From Nocardia goodfellowii (lineage in GTDB: Bacteria > Actinomycetota > Actinomycetes > Mycobacteriales > Mycobacteriaceae), in NCBI RefSeq assembly GCF_017875645.1, contig NZ_JAGGMR010000001.1:1736001-1800000 (forward strand): a DNA stretch of 64,000 nt, written 5' to 3'. The position numbers and the translations under genes are program-made. How positions within the stretch are numbered: position 1 is the stretch's first letter; each line of letters starts with the position of its first letter. Positions 23,616 through 33,250 of the stretch are shown here, piece after piece. Under the pieces are notes generated by a model that was not told the DNA's origin, did no database searches, and saw nothing but the letters and a program-made list of their open reading frames with translations.

Positions 23616-23700
23616 TGCGCGACCGCATGCGGGCAGGAAGCGGCGAAAATCGGGGGACGCGGGGGTGTTGGTCGTGACATCTGGTCGTAGGGTCTGAGAC

Positions 23701-24549
23701 GTGCTGAAATTTCTGCCGATTCCCGCCGACGGGCAGACCCCTGTTCGAGTCCTCACCATCGCGGGCACCGACTCCGGCGGCGGCGCCGGAATCCAAGCCG
23801 ATTCCCGGACCATGGCACTGTGCGGTGTGCACGCCTGCGTCGCCGTGGCCGCGGTGACGGTGCAGAACTCGGTGGGCGTCAGCGGCTTCCACGAGATCCC
23901 CCCGAATATCGTTGCGGGCCAGGTGCGCTCGGTGGTCGAGGACATCGGTATCGGCGCGGCCAAAACCGGCATGCTGGCGTCCACGGCCATTATCGAGGCG
24001 GTCGCGGAGGTGTGCCGGGAGGTCGGCATCGGCCGCGACGGTTCCATCCCGCTGGTGGTCGACCCGGTCGCGGCCTCCATGCACGGCGACCCGCTGCTGC
24101 ACGAATCGGCGTTGGACGCGGTGCGGCACACGCTGTTCCCGCTGGCCACCGTGGTCACCCCGAACCTGGATGAGGTCCGGTTGCTCACCGGTGTGGCTGT
24201 GGTGGACGACGGCAGCGCCCGCCGCGCGGCCGAAGCCCTGCACGCGCTCGGCCCGCGCTGGGCCATCGTCAAAGGCGGTCACCTGCGCACCTCGGAATAC
24301 AGCACGGACCTGCTCTTCGACGGTGACCGGTTCCTCGAATTCAGCGCGCCGCGCATCAAGACCGGCAACGATCACGGCGGCGGCGACACCATGGCCGCGG
24401 CCATCGCGTGCGCCCTCGCCAACGGCTACCCGGTGCCCGAGGCGGTGGAGTTCGCCAAGGAGTGGACCCGCCGCTGCCTCGAAGCCTCCTACGACCTGGG
24501 TGCGGGCCACGGCCCGGTGTCCCCGCTCTGGCGCCTGAACTACGCCTGA
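23701..24549 (+). CDS. thiD: Hydroxymethylpyrimidine (phosphate) kinase ThiD
   Basis: This 282-residue ribokinase-family enzyme phosphorylates HMP and HMP-P in thiamine synthesis. The substrate motif [14 protein letters not shown] is at residues 22-35, the mid motif is VDPVAAS, and the catalytic anion-hole motif is [14 protein letters not shown]. Enteric ThiD has GTGC in the last motif with a reactive cysteine; here it is GGGD, as in the wider ribokinase family. The GTG start lies 110 bases from the divergent metallochaperone start. thiC lies about 3 kb downstream on the opposite strand. Confidence 0.92.
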   Translation: MLKFLPIPADGQTPVRVLTIAGTDSGGGAGIQADSRTMALCGVHACVAVAAVTVQNSVGVSGFHEIPPNIVAGQVRSVVEDIGIGAAKTGMLASTAIIEAVAEVCREVGIGRDGSIPLVVDPVAASMHGDPLLHESALDAVRHTLFPLATVVTPNLDEVRLLTGVAVVDDGSARRAAEALHALGPRWAIVKGGHLRTSEYSTDLLFDGDRFLEFSAPRIKTGNDHGGGDTMAAAIACALANGYPVPEAVEFAKEWTRRCLEASYDLGAGHGPVSPLWRLNYA

Positions 24550-24699
24550 GCTCAGGGTTTTCCGAAGGCGAGCGCACCGCTCGTGCCGCCCGGCGGCTGA
24601 TCGAGCAGCACATCCGCTAGTCCCTGCGTGGGTAACTTGATGTTTGCCGTAACCCGGTCAATGCTGGCTCGGACGCATTCGGTCTAGGGAAGGATCGAC

Positions 24700-26223
24700 G
24701 TGACGGCGGATTTGCCCGAGCGCAACTTCGGGGTCATACGGTGGGTGATGCTCGCCGTGCTGTGTGCGAGCCTGCTGCTGGTGGCCATGGATGCCACCAT
24801 CCTCAATGTCGCCCTGCCCTCGCTGATCGACGACCTGCACGTCGGTCAGCTGGAGCAGTTGTGGATCATCGACGTCTACGGCCTGGTGCTCGGCGGCCTG
24901 CTCATCACCACCGGCGCGGTCGGCGACCGGGTGGGCCGGAAGCTGTTGTTTCTCAGCGGGTTTCTGCTCTTCGGCATCGCCTCGGTAGTGGCTGCCACCG
25001 CGCAGAGCGCCGGCCAGTTGATCGCCGGCCGGGTGCTGCTGGCCCTGGGCGGCGCCATGGTGATGCCCTCGACGCTCTCGCTGATCCGCAATATTTTCGC
25101 CGATCCGAAGGAACGCACCCTCGCCATCGGTATCTGGGCGGCGGTGGCGGGTGCGGGCGCCACCATCGGCCCGATCGTGGGCGGGCTCCTGGTCGAGGAT
25201 TTCGGCTGGGCGTCGGCATTCTGGCTGAATGTGCCCGTCGTGCTGGTCACCGTCGGCGCGGGCGTGTGGTTATTGCCCGAATATCGGTCTCCGCAATCGG
25301 GTGTGCTGGATTGGCTCTCGGCCGCCCTGTCGATCGCCGGAATCGTCGGGCTGGCCTGGGGTATCAAACACATCGCGAAAGGGTCGGCGGGCGGGCTGGA
25401 TTGGGCTGTTTTCCTGCTCGGTCTGCTTTTCCTGGCCTGGTTCGCGCGACGGCAGCTCACCGCCGCCGACCCGCTGCTGGATGTCCGGCTGTTCCGCAAC
25501 GGGCCGTTCCTGGCCGCCGCGCTGGCCACCCTGCTGGCCATGCTCGCCATCGGCGCCGCCCTGTTCCTGATTTCCCTGTGGCTGCAATACATTCACGGTT
25601 ATTCGCCGTCCCAGGCCGGCCTGCGAACCATGCCGTCGGCCGTCACCCTGCTCGCGGCGTCGCTGGCCACCCCGTGGCTGATGCAGCGCGTCGGCGTGCG
25701 CGGCGTGCTCGCGATCGGGCTCGGCGCGCTCGCTCTCGGCTTCCTCGGCCTGGCGCTGAGCCCGGAACCGACGACCTACCCGGTGGTGGCGCTGGTGCTG
25801 GCCACGTTCGGGCTCGGTGACGGGCTCGCGGTCACGGCCGCCGCCGCGGTCCTGGTCTCCGCGGTACCGCCGGAACGAGCCGGGCAAGCGGGTGCTGTCT
25901 CCGAAACCAACTACGAACTCGGCATGGGTCTGGGCGTGGCGCTGCTCGGCAGTATCCACGCCCGCATATTCAGCGAGAATATGACCGAGATCCCGCTGCA
26001 CGGTGATTTGCTCGAACAAGCGCGGGGGTCGGTGGGCGGCGCGGTCGAGGTCGCCTCGGAATTGGATCCGGCCGCGCGCGCCCAAGTGCTCACCGAAACC
26101 GGCCACGCCTTCGATGTGGCGCTGACCATCACCTCCTATATTTCGGCGGCGATCGTCGCGGGGGTGGCGGTAATCGCGGTATGGCTGGTCCCGCGCGGTT
26201 TCCGGATCACCGGTAATCACTGA
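24700..26223 (+). CDS. DHA2-family MFS exporter (14 helices)
   Basis: This 507-residue major facilitator has about 14 membrane helices, which places it in the DHA2 (14-TMS) drug:H+ antiporter group. Motif D1 appears at the start (LLLVAMDATILNVALPSL), motif A as GDRVGRK, and motif C near GAGATIGPIVGG. The GTG start has the ribosome site GGGAAGGA. A regulator gene is not adjacent, so the exported compound is unknown. Confidence 0.9.
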   Translation: MTADLPERNFGVIRWVMLAVLCASLLLVAMDATILNVALPSLIDDLHVGQLEQLWIIDVYGLVLGGLLITTGAVGDRVGRKLLFLSGFLLFGIASVVAATAQSAGQLIAGRVLLALGGAMVMPSTLSLIRNIFADPKERTLAIGIWAAVAGAGATIGPIVGGLLVEDFGWASAFWLNVPVVLVTVGAGVWLLPEYRSPQSGVLDWLSAALSIAGIVGLAWGIKHIAKGSAGGLDWAVFLLGLLFLAWFARRQLTAADPLLDVRLFRNGPFLAAALATLLAMLAIGAALFLISLWLQYIHGYSPSQAGLRTMPSAVTLLAASLATPWLMQRVGVRGVLAIGLGALALGFLGLALSPEPTTYPVVALVLATFGLGDGLAVTAAAAVLVSAVPPERAGQAGAVSETNYELGMGLGVALLGSIHARIFSENMTEIPLHGDLLEQARGSVGGAVEVASELDPAARAQVLTETGHAFDVALTITSYISAAIVAGVAVIAVWLVPRGFRITGNH

Positions 26224-26353
26224 TGTGTAATTCTCTCGGTTGGAATACAAATAATGCCGAATTGTTTCCGCATGCCATTTGATCCCTGATTGAATAGCCA
26301 ATGTTCCGGCCGATTAATACGAATGGGGGAGACCGAATTCCATTGGAGGCATG

Positions 26354-27271
26354 ATGGCCAGCAGTGCGAACGGCAAGTCCGAACGCAAACGCAAGCCGGT
26401 CGAGGAGGCGCGGATGATCGAGCAACCGGTCGCCGAGATCGTGGATCGAATCCAGCGCAAACCGGTTCGCGTGCAGCGCATGGTCGAGAAGCCGGTGGTG
26501 GAGATTCAGGACAAGGTGATCCGGAAGCACGTCACCGTGGAACGCCGCACGCACAAGCCGGTGGTGAAGATCGTCGACAAGGTCGTCGAGGTGCCGGTGC
26601 AGCAGCTCGAGGAGCGGGTGGTCGAGAAGCCCGTGCAGAAGGTGATCCGGAAGGTCGTGCAGAAGCCGGTCATCAAGATTGTCGAGAAGGTGGTCGAGGT
26701 CCCGGTCGAGAAGATCGTCTACAAGGTGGTGCGGCGCCCGGTGGAGAAGGTCGTCACCGTCTACGAGGACGAGCCGGTCATCAAGATCGTCAAGGTGCCG
26801 CGCACGGTGGTGCACGAGAAGGTGGTGGTCAAGCCGGTCACCAAGGTGGTCACCAAGACCGTCGACAAGGTGGTCGAGAAGCCGAAGGTCGTGCAGCGGA
26901 CGGTGGACAAGACGGTGAACTGGGAAGTCGACAAGGTGGTCGAGAAGCCCCGGATCAAGGAGAAGACCATCACCAAGAATGTCGATTGGGTGGTCGAGAA
27001 GGTGATCGAGCAGCCGAAGATCCGCGCGAAGGTCACCCGGGTTCCGGTGCGGAAGCCGACGCGCGCTGTGCGCGAAAAGACCGTGCCGATCCAGCAGACG
27101 GTGCCGCGCGTTGCCACCCCCGCGGTGGAACAGGCGGTGGAGCCGATGGTCGGCATCGGTAGCCGGCCAGCCAGGCGTCGCGCGGGTGAACTCGTGGCCG
27201 GCGCACCGGGCGCCGAACGCCGTTGGGGCGGCGCCGACCGGCCCGACGAGAACGGCCCGCCGCAACGCTGA
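26354..27271 (+). CDS. Valine/proline 12-residue repeat protein, alveolin (IMCp)-like
   Basis: This 305-residue protein has no signal peptide or membrane helix. Residues about 15-235 are almost entirely V, K, E, I, P and R, arranged as short strands with proline spaced every 12 residues (P69, 81, 93, 105, 117, 129, 141). Units such as VPVEKIVYKVVR follow a consensus [KV]PVxK(I/V)VxKVV(E/R). Three later units have a 22-residue period (P177, P199, P221). This pattern matches the EKIVEVP-type repeats of alveolins, the cytoskeletal proteins under the membrane of alveolate protists. The C-terminal 70 residues are Gln/Pro/Arg-rich and unstructured. GGAGG is four bases from ATG 26354; an ATG at 26351 is also in frame. 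A filament or envelope-scaffold role is inference. Confidence 0.8.
   Translation: MASSANGKSERKRKPVEEARMIEQPVAEIVDRIQRKPVRVQRMVEKPVVEIQDKVIRKHVTVERRTHKPVVKIVDKVVEVPVQQLEERVVEKPVQKVIRKVVQKPVIKIVEKVVEVPVEKIVYKVVRRPVEKVVTVYEDEPVIKIVKVPRTVVHEKVVVKPVTKVVTKTVDKVVEKPKVVQRTVDKTVNWEVDKVVEKPRIKEKTITKNVDWVVEKVIEQPKIRAKVTRVPVRKPTRAVREKTVPIQQTVPRVATPAVEQAVEPMVGIGSRPARRRAGELVAGAPGAERRWGGADRPDENGPPQR
26554..26794 (+). repeat. 36-bp degenerate coding repeat of the alveolin-like protein
   Basis: This stretch encodes six to seven consecutive 12-residue units. At DNA level the units share phrases such as AAGGTGGTCGAGG and AAGCCGGT but are not identical, so the periodicity is kept by selection on the protein or by old duplication, not by recent slippage. 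Confidence 0.7.
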
Positions 27272-27344
27272 CCCCTCGGACAGCGGTGACGGTTTCGGCG
27301 CCCCTCGGAATCGTCACCGCCCCACCGGCCACCCGCCCGGGGGA

Positions 27345-27385
27345 GAAATGCCACCGGAGATGTCACTCGTCTCCGGTGGCATTTC
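27345..27385. terminator. Strong bidirectional terminator between the repeat gene and thiC
   Basis: A perfect 16-bp stem (GAAATGCCACCGGAGA with its complement) closes a nine-base loop between two convergent genes, ending 5 bases from the thiC stop codon. The stem ends in A/T-rich AAAT/ATTT on both sides, so it can act in both directions. Confidence 0.85.
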
Positions 27386-27390
27386 GGGGG

Positions 27391-29148
<1,758 letters not shown>

Positions 29149-29225
29149 AAATTTTCCGCCCGACCATACCTGTCCGCTACCGTCCGGCACGCACCGAATG
29201 CCGTAATCCGGTGCTTCCGCACAAC

Positions 29226-29248
29226 CGGGCGGGCCTGTCGCCCGCCCG
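29226..29248 (-). terminator. Terminator after the VOC gene
   Basis: CGGGCGGGC and GCCCGCCCG make a perfect 9-bp GC stem with a five-base loop, beginning 24 bases after the stop of the minus-strand VOC gene. Confidence 0.65.
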
Positions 29249-29271
29249 CGCTCGGTCGATCCTCCGGGCTT

Positions 29272-29751
29272 TCAGCTGACCTTGCCCTCGTAGGCGTCGC
29301 GCATGGCCTGGACGTCGATCTTGCGCATACCGAGCATGGCCTTCATGGCGCGGTTGACGGCTTCCTTGTCGCCGACCATGAGCGCGTTCGCTTCGGCGGG
29401 CCAGACCTGCCATGGCACGCCGTACTTGTCGTTGAGCCATCCGCATTCGATTTCCTGGCCGCCGTCGGCGAGCAGCGCCGCCCAGAGGCGGTCGACCTCG
29501 GCCTGGCTGTCACAGTTGATCAACAACGACATAGCGTGCGAGTAGTGGTAGTCACCGCCGCCGTTGATAGCGGTGAACTGCTGCCCGCCGAGTTCGAAGT
29601 CGACGGTCATGACGAGGTCGGCTTCGCGCGGCCCGGCCTCGGAGTAGTGCTGCACGTTGGTGATCTTCGAATCGGGAAAGAGCGAACAGTAGAACTCGGC
29701 GGCTTCCTCGGCCTGGGTGTCGTACCAGAGATTCGTGACGATTTTCTGCAT
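29272..29751 (-). CDS. VOC (PhnB-like) family protein
   Basis: This 159-residue protein of the vicinal-oxygen-chelate superfamily, PhnB-like subgroup, has paired beta-alpha-beta-beta-beta units: NLWYDTQAEEAAEFYCSLF at the start, then the DLVMTVDFELGGQQFTAING strand pair and CGWLNDKYGVPWQVWP. Members are often annotated as 3-demethylubiquinone methyltransferase-like, without proof. ATG 29751 is chosen because GGGAGGA lies just upstream; the longer frame has no such site. The substrate is unknown. Confidence 0.85.
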   Translation of the reverse strand: MQKIVTNLWYDTQAEEAAEFYCSLFPDSKITNVQHYSEAGPREADLVMTVDFELGGQQFTAINGGGDYHYSHAMSLLINCDSQAEVDRLWAALLADGGQEIECGWLNDKYGVPWQVWPAEANALMVGDKEAVNRAMKAMLGMRKIDVQAMRDAYEGKVS

Positions 29752-29833
29752 GACAGGGTCCTCCCGGTCTAGTGCATGGCCTGTGCCCATACCGACGATA
29801 CGACGGCGCGAAATTCATCGGTCGGAAAAGACC

Positions 29834-29864
29834 GACCCCGGCCGGTCCGGTTCCGGTCGGGGTC
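29834..29864 (-). terminator. Terminator after the lipase gene
   Basis: GACCCCGGCCGG and CCGGTCGGGGTC form a 12-bp stem with one wobble pair and a seven-base loop, starting 23 bases beyond the lipase stop on the minus strand. Confidence 0.65.
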
Positions 29865-29886
29865 AGCGGCGGCATCCGGCCGGTTC

Positions 29887-31278
29887 CTACCGTTCGCGCG
29901 GGCCGATCGGGAAGCCCAGTGCGCCGAAGGTGGCGTTCAGGTTGATCTCGATCTGGGTGATCAGGTCGTTGGTGTCGGCCAGCATGGAGACCGTGTTCTC
30001 GGTGCGGCAGCCGACCTGGTCGGGGGCGCCGGGCGCGAGCCGGGACTTCAGCCAGTTGAACGTGTCGGCCATGCCGAGCGAGGGCAGGGTCAGGTGCTCG
30101 CTGAGATGATCGCGCTTGTAGAGCACGGAAGCGCCTGCGGCACACCACTGCTGGGACAACCGGTCATTGGTCCACACCGGCACCGCTTCGTCGAAGACGC
30201 CCTGGTACAGGAAGATCGGCGCGGTCGGGGTGTTGCGGCCCAGTACCGTGGCGTCGAAGACTTCCTTGATTTCCGGCAGGGCCAGGAAGTCCTTGATCGG
30301 AATATCCAGCAGCCGTTGGTAATCCACGAACATCGCGGTCAGCGCATTGCGCGGGAGGCACTGCGAGTTGATCCGATCCAGCAGCCCGCGCCCCTCCGGC
30401 GTCAGGTGCCGGTAGGTGGTCTCCCGGAACGCGGGGTAGGCCTTGGACAGCGAGGCCATGCCGATACCCACCAGGCTGGAGAACATCGAGCCGTTGGTGT
30501 GTAGCAGCGAGACCACATCCGAGGTCGGCGCGCCGAGCGCAACCCCCTCGACGTTCAATTCCGGCGCATAGCTCGGCTGCATTTCGGCGGCCCAGCCCGA
30601 GCCCATGCCGCCACCGGAGTAGCCCCACATCGCGACCGGTGTGTGCACCCCGTCCAGGCCCAGCGGCTCGAACCGCTCGGCGGCCCGGATGCCGTCCAGC
30701 GTCATGTAGCCGGGTTCCTTGGCGACCGCCAGATGTCCTTGCAGCCCTTCGTAATCCGGGATGGAGACCGCCCAGCCCTGACTGATCAGCGCGGCCAGGG
30801 CGATCAGTTCACTTTGTGAATGGATGCCTTCCAGGCCTGGCAGACCCGCACCCTCTCGGAGCACGAACGAGGGTGCGCAGTCCGGGCTGGCGCTGTCGTA
30901 ATAGAACTGGAGCGAGACCAGCGGCCGGGGCCGGTTCGGATCCGCGCCCGCGGGCAGGATGACGGTGCTGACCGCGACGGTGGGTTGCTCGAACAGATCG
31001 GTGGTGCGGTACATCAGCTGCCAGGAGCGCACATTCAGCGGCAGCACCGTGATCACCGCGAGCCGCACCTCCCGGGACTTGAGCACGGTGCCGGGTTCGG
31101 TGGCTTCGAAGCCCGCCGGGGCTTGATAGAACGCGTCCTGCGACGGCGGCGGCACCGCCGCGGCGGGCGCGGCGGTGACCCCGCCGGTCAGCAGCGTGGC
31201 CGCGACGGCCACGGCCACCCCCAGCGTGGCCGCGAGCGATCTGCCGCGTCTGGTCCGATCTCCGGTGAGCACTGCCAC
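29887..31278 (-). CDS. Secreted lipase (LIP family)
   Basis: This 463-residue exported alpha/beta hydrolase resembles the secretory lipases common in Nocardia and Mycobacterium. The signal peptide is at about residues 1-40 (RR near the start, a hydrophobic VAVAVAATLL core, cleavage after APAAA). The nucleophile elbow is GYSGGG (GxSxG), and the rest of the triad is expected around FDEAVP and RDHLSEH. Cysteines near residues 140, 325, 400 and 430 may form disulfides outside the cell. GTG 31278 is chosen because AGAAGG lies five bases upstream; longer frames cross the operator and the divergent gene. Regulation by the divergent TetR protein is likely. Confidence 0.87.
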   Translation of the reverse strand: MAVLTGDRTRRGRSLAATLGVAVAVAATLLTGGVTAAPAAAVPPPSQDAFYQAPAGFEATEPGTVLKSREVRLAVITVLPLNVRSWQLMYRTTDLFEQPTVAVSTVILPAGADPNRPRPLVSLQFYYDSASPDCAPSFVLREGAGLPGLEGIHSQSELIALAALISQGWAVSIPDYEGLQGHLAVAKEPGYMTLDGIRAAERFEPLGLDGVHTPVAMWGYSGGGMGSGWAAEMQPSYAPELNVEGVALGAPTSDVVSLLHTNGSMFSSLVGIGMASLSKAYPAFRETTYRHLTPEGRGLLDRINSQCLPRNALTAMFVDYQRLLDIPIKDFLALPEIKEVFDATVLGRNTPTAPIFLYQGVFDEAVPVWTNDRLSQQWCAAGASVLYKRDHLSEHLTLPSLGMADTFNWLKSRLAPGAPDQVGCRTENTVSMLADTNDLITQIEINLNATFGALGFPIGPRER

Positions 31279-31332
31279 GTCTGCCTTCTTCCTGCTCGAG
31301 GTGGAGTGATTACAACAGACCATCGGGTTAGG

Positions 31333-31348
31333 AACAAGATGTCTTGTT
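31333..31348. promoter_or_regulatory. TetR operator between lipase and TetR gene
   Basis: AACAAGATGTCTTGTT has 7-bp arms (AACAAGA/TCTTGTT) around two bases. It lies 27 bases before the TetR start and 54 bases from the lipase start, so it can govern both promoters. Confidence 0.65.
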
Positions 31349-31375
31349 GAAAGTGCGCCCGCTAATCTCGAAGTC

Positions 31376-32062
31376 ATGACCCGCAGCAACTCCGCCGCGC
31401 GGCCGGCCCCAGCCCCGGCCCAGGCTCCGGCGCGGCGCCGGATCCGTGGTCTCGACGCCGAACAGCGCAGCGCGCAACGGCGCAGTCAACTGCTCGATTC
31501 GGCCACCGAACTGTTCGCCGCGCAAAGCTTTTCGGGTACCTCGATCGAGCAGATCTGCCAGCACGCGTTCGTCGGAACCAAGGGCTTCTACGATCACTTC
31601 GATAGCAAGGAAGCCTGCTATATCGCGCTGCTGGAACAGCTGACGGCGCAGATTCAGGATCGGGTCGCCGCGGCGGCGGCCGCGGTCGCCGACCGGCCGC
31701 GCCCGGAACGGATCGCCGCGGTCCTGACGGAGTTCGTGCACGCCATCGCCGACGATCCCCGCCTGGCCAAGGTCACCTTCGGCGAAGCGGGCGGCATTTC
31801 GCCGACCGTGGAGAAACAGCGCCGCGGCAACCGGCGCTGGGCCGCCGCCTTCCTCGAGCGGCAGTGGTCGGACGAGCCGAACCCGGACCGCGCGAGTCTG
31901 GCGTTGGCGCTCGCGACGGTCGGCGGCATGTTCGAGCTGGTCGCCGACTGGCTGCACCACCACGACGACGGGGGCGTCCCGGACGCGGTCGGCGTCTTGA
32001 TCGAGGACCTCATCCGGTTCGTCGCGGCCGTCGAGGCCGGCCGGGCCGCTGTCGCTCGCTGA
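31376..32062 (+). CDS. TetR family regulator, divergent from lipase
   Basis: This 228-residue regulator has a basic, Pro/Ala-rich N-terminal tail (residues 1-25), a TetR helix-turn-helix at about 50-75 (IEQICQHAFVGTKGFYDHFDSK) and a C-terminal helical domain. The operator-like palindrome lies directly upstream. It probably represses the secreted lipase and itself in response to a fatty acid or acyl-CoA, which is inferred from the neighbour. It ends one base before the stop of fahA on the other strand. Confidence 0.87.
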   Translation: MTRSNSAARPAPAPAQAPARRRIRGLDAEQRSAQRRSQLLDSATELFAAQSFSGTSIEQICQHAFVGTKGFYDHFDSKEACYIALLEQLTAQIQDRVAAAAAAVADRPRPERIAAVLTEFVHAIADDPRLAKVTFGEAGGISPTVEKQRRGNRRWAAAFLERQWSDEPNPDRASLALALATVGGMFELVADWLHHHDDGGVPDAVGVLIEDLIRFVAAVEAGRAAVAR

Positions 32063-33250
32063 TCAGGCGTGCTTGCCCGCGCGCGCCGCCCAGATACGGC
32101 CGCGGACTTCGCCGAGGCCGATGCGCTGGAAACCCGGGCCGGGCGCCGACGCCGTGATGACGATCTCGTCCCCGTCCTCCAGGAAGGTGCGCTTCTGGCC
32201 GTTGACCTGAATGGGTTGGGTTCCGCCCCAGGACAATTCGATGAACGAGCCGCGCTGGTCGGGATCCGGGCCGGAGATGGTGCCCGAGGCGTAGAGATCA
32301 CCGGTGCGGGTGGCGGCGCCATTGGCGGTGAGGTGGGCCAGCATCTGCGCCGGTGACCAGTACATCCGGGCGTACGGCGGGTAGGAGACCGCTTCGCCGT
32401 CCCAGTGCACGGTGAGGTCGATGTCGAGACCCCACGGGTCGGGCGCCTGCAGGTAGGACAGCGGCGCCGGATCCTGCGAGGGCAGCGGGATGCGCGCGGT
32501 CTCCAGGGCGGCCAAGGGGGTTATCCACGCCGAGAGCGAGGTGGCGAAGGACTTGCCCAGGAACGGGCCGAGCGGCTGGTACTCCCAGGCCTGGATATCG
32601 CGGGCCGACCAGTCGTTGACCAGGCCGATGCCGAAGACGTGCGCCTCGAAATCCTCTATATCGATCGGCCGGCCGAGCTCGGAGCCGACGCCTACGACGA
32701 AGCCCAGCTCCGCCTCGATGTCCAGTCGCCGGGACGGACCGAAATCCGGTGTGCCCGAATCGGTCCGGCGTTGCCCGCGGGGGCGGACGATATCGGTGCC
32801 GGACACCACGACGGTGCCGGCTCGGCCGTGGTAGCCGACCGGCAGATGCCGCCAATTCGGCAGCAGCGGTTCGGCGTCCGGGCGGAACAGCCGACCGAGA
32901 TTGGTGGCGTGATCGATGCTGGCGTAGAAGTCGACGTAGTCGCCCACCCGTACCGGCAGTTTCAGGTCGACCTCGGCGAGCGAGTGCACGGCCGCGGCCG
33001 GAAGATCGGTCTCGGCGAGCGTCCGCACCCGTTCGCGCACCTCGCGCCAGCGCCGGGGACCCTGTGCCAGAAAAGGATTCAGGCTCGGCTCGGCGAAGAC
33101 GGAATCGTCCAGCGCCGCCGCGAGATCGATGACCGAGTCGCCCAACCGGACCCCGACCCGGTAGCCCCCGCCTGCCGGGGCGAACACGCCGTAGGGCAGG
33201 TTGTCCGGCCCGAACAGTGATTCGGGTGCCACCTCGATGCGGGTCCTCAT
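32063..33250 (-). CDS. fahA: Fumarylacetoacetase
   Basis: This 395-residue enzyme splits fumarylacetoacetate into fumarate and acetoacetate, the last step of tyrosine and homogentisate breakdown. The FAH N-terminal SH3-like domain occupies residues 1-105, and the catalytic domain follows. DFYASIDHATN supplies the catalytic histidine and a metal aspartate, EAELGFVVG the metal glutamates, and VNDWSARD the last metal aspartate. The ATG overlaps the stop of hmgA as ATGA, so the two are translated together. The intermediate maleylacetoacetate isomerase is not encoded here. Confidence 0.95.
   Translation of the reverse strand: MRTRIEVAPESLFGPDNLPYGVFAPAGGGYRVGVRLGDSVIDLAAALDDSVFAEPSLNPFLAQGPRRWREVRERVRTLAETDLPAAAVHSLAEVDLKLPVRVGDYVDFYASIDHATNLGRLFRPDAEPLLPNWRHLPVGYHGRAGTVVVSGTDIVRPRGQRRTDSGTPDFGPSRRLDIEAELGFVVGVGSELGRPIDIEDFEAHVFGIGLVNDWSARDIQAWEYQPLGPFLGKSFATSLSAWITPLAALETARIPLPSQDPAPLSYLQAPDPWGLDIDLTVHWDGEAVSYPPYARMYWSPAQMLAHLTANGAATRTGDLYASGTISGPDPDQRGSFIELSWGGTQPIQVNGQKRTFLEDGDEIVITASAPGPGFQRIGLGEVRGRIWAARAGKHA

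Noticed and set aside
26354..27271. Repeat protein as a frameshift or low-complexity artefact
   Set aside because: It has a clear ribosome site, a terminator, local codon use with strong third-position GC, and regular protein-level periodicity not identical at DNA level.
31279..31389. Longer lipase start overlapping the TetR gene
   Set aside because: It would place the operator inside coding sequence and move the signal peptide far from the N-terminus; GTG 31278 has a good ribosome site.
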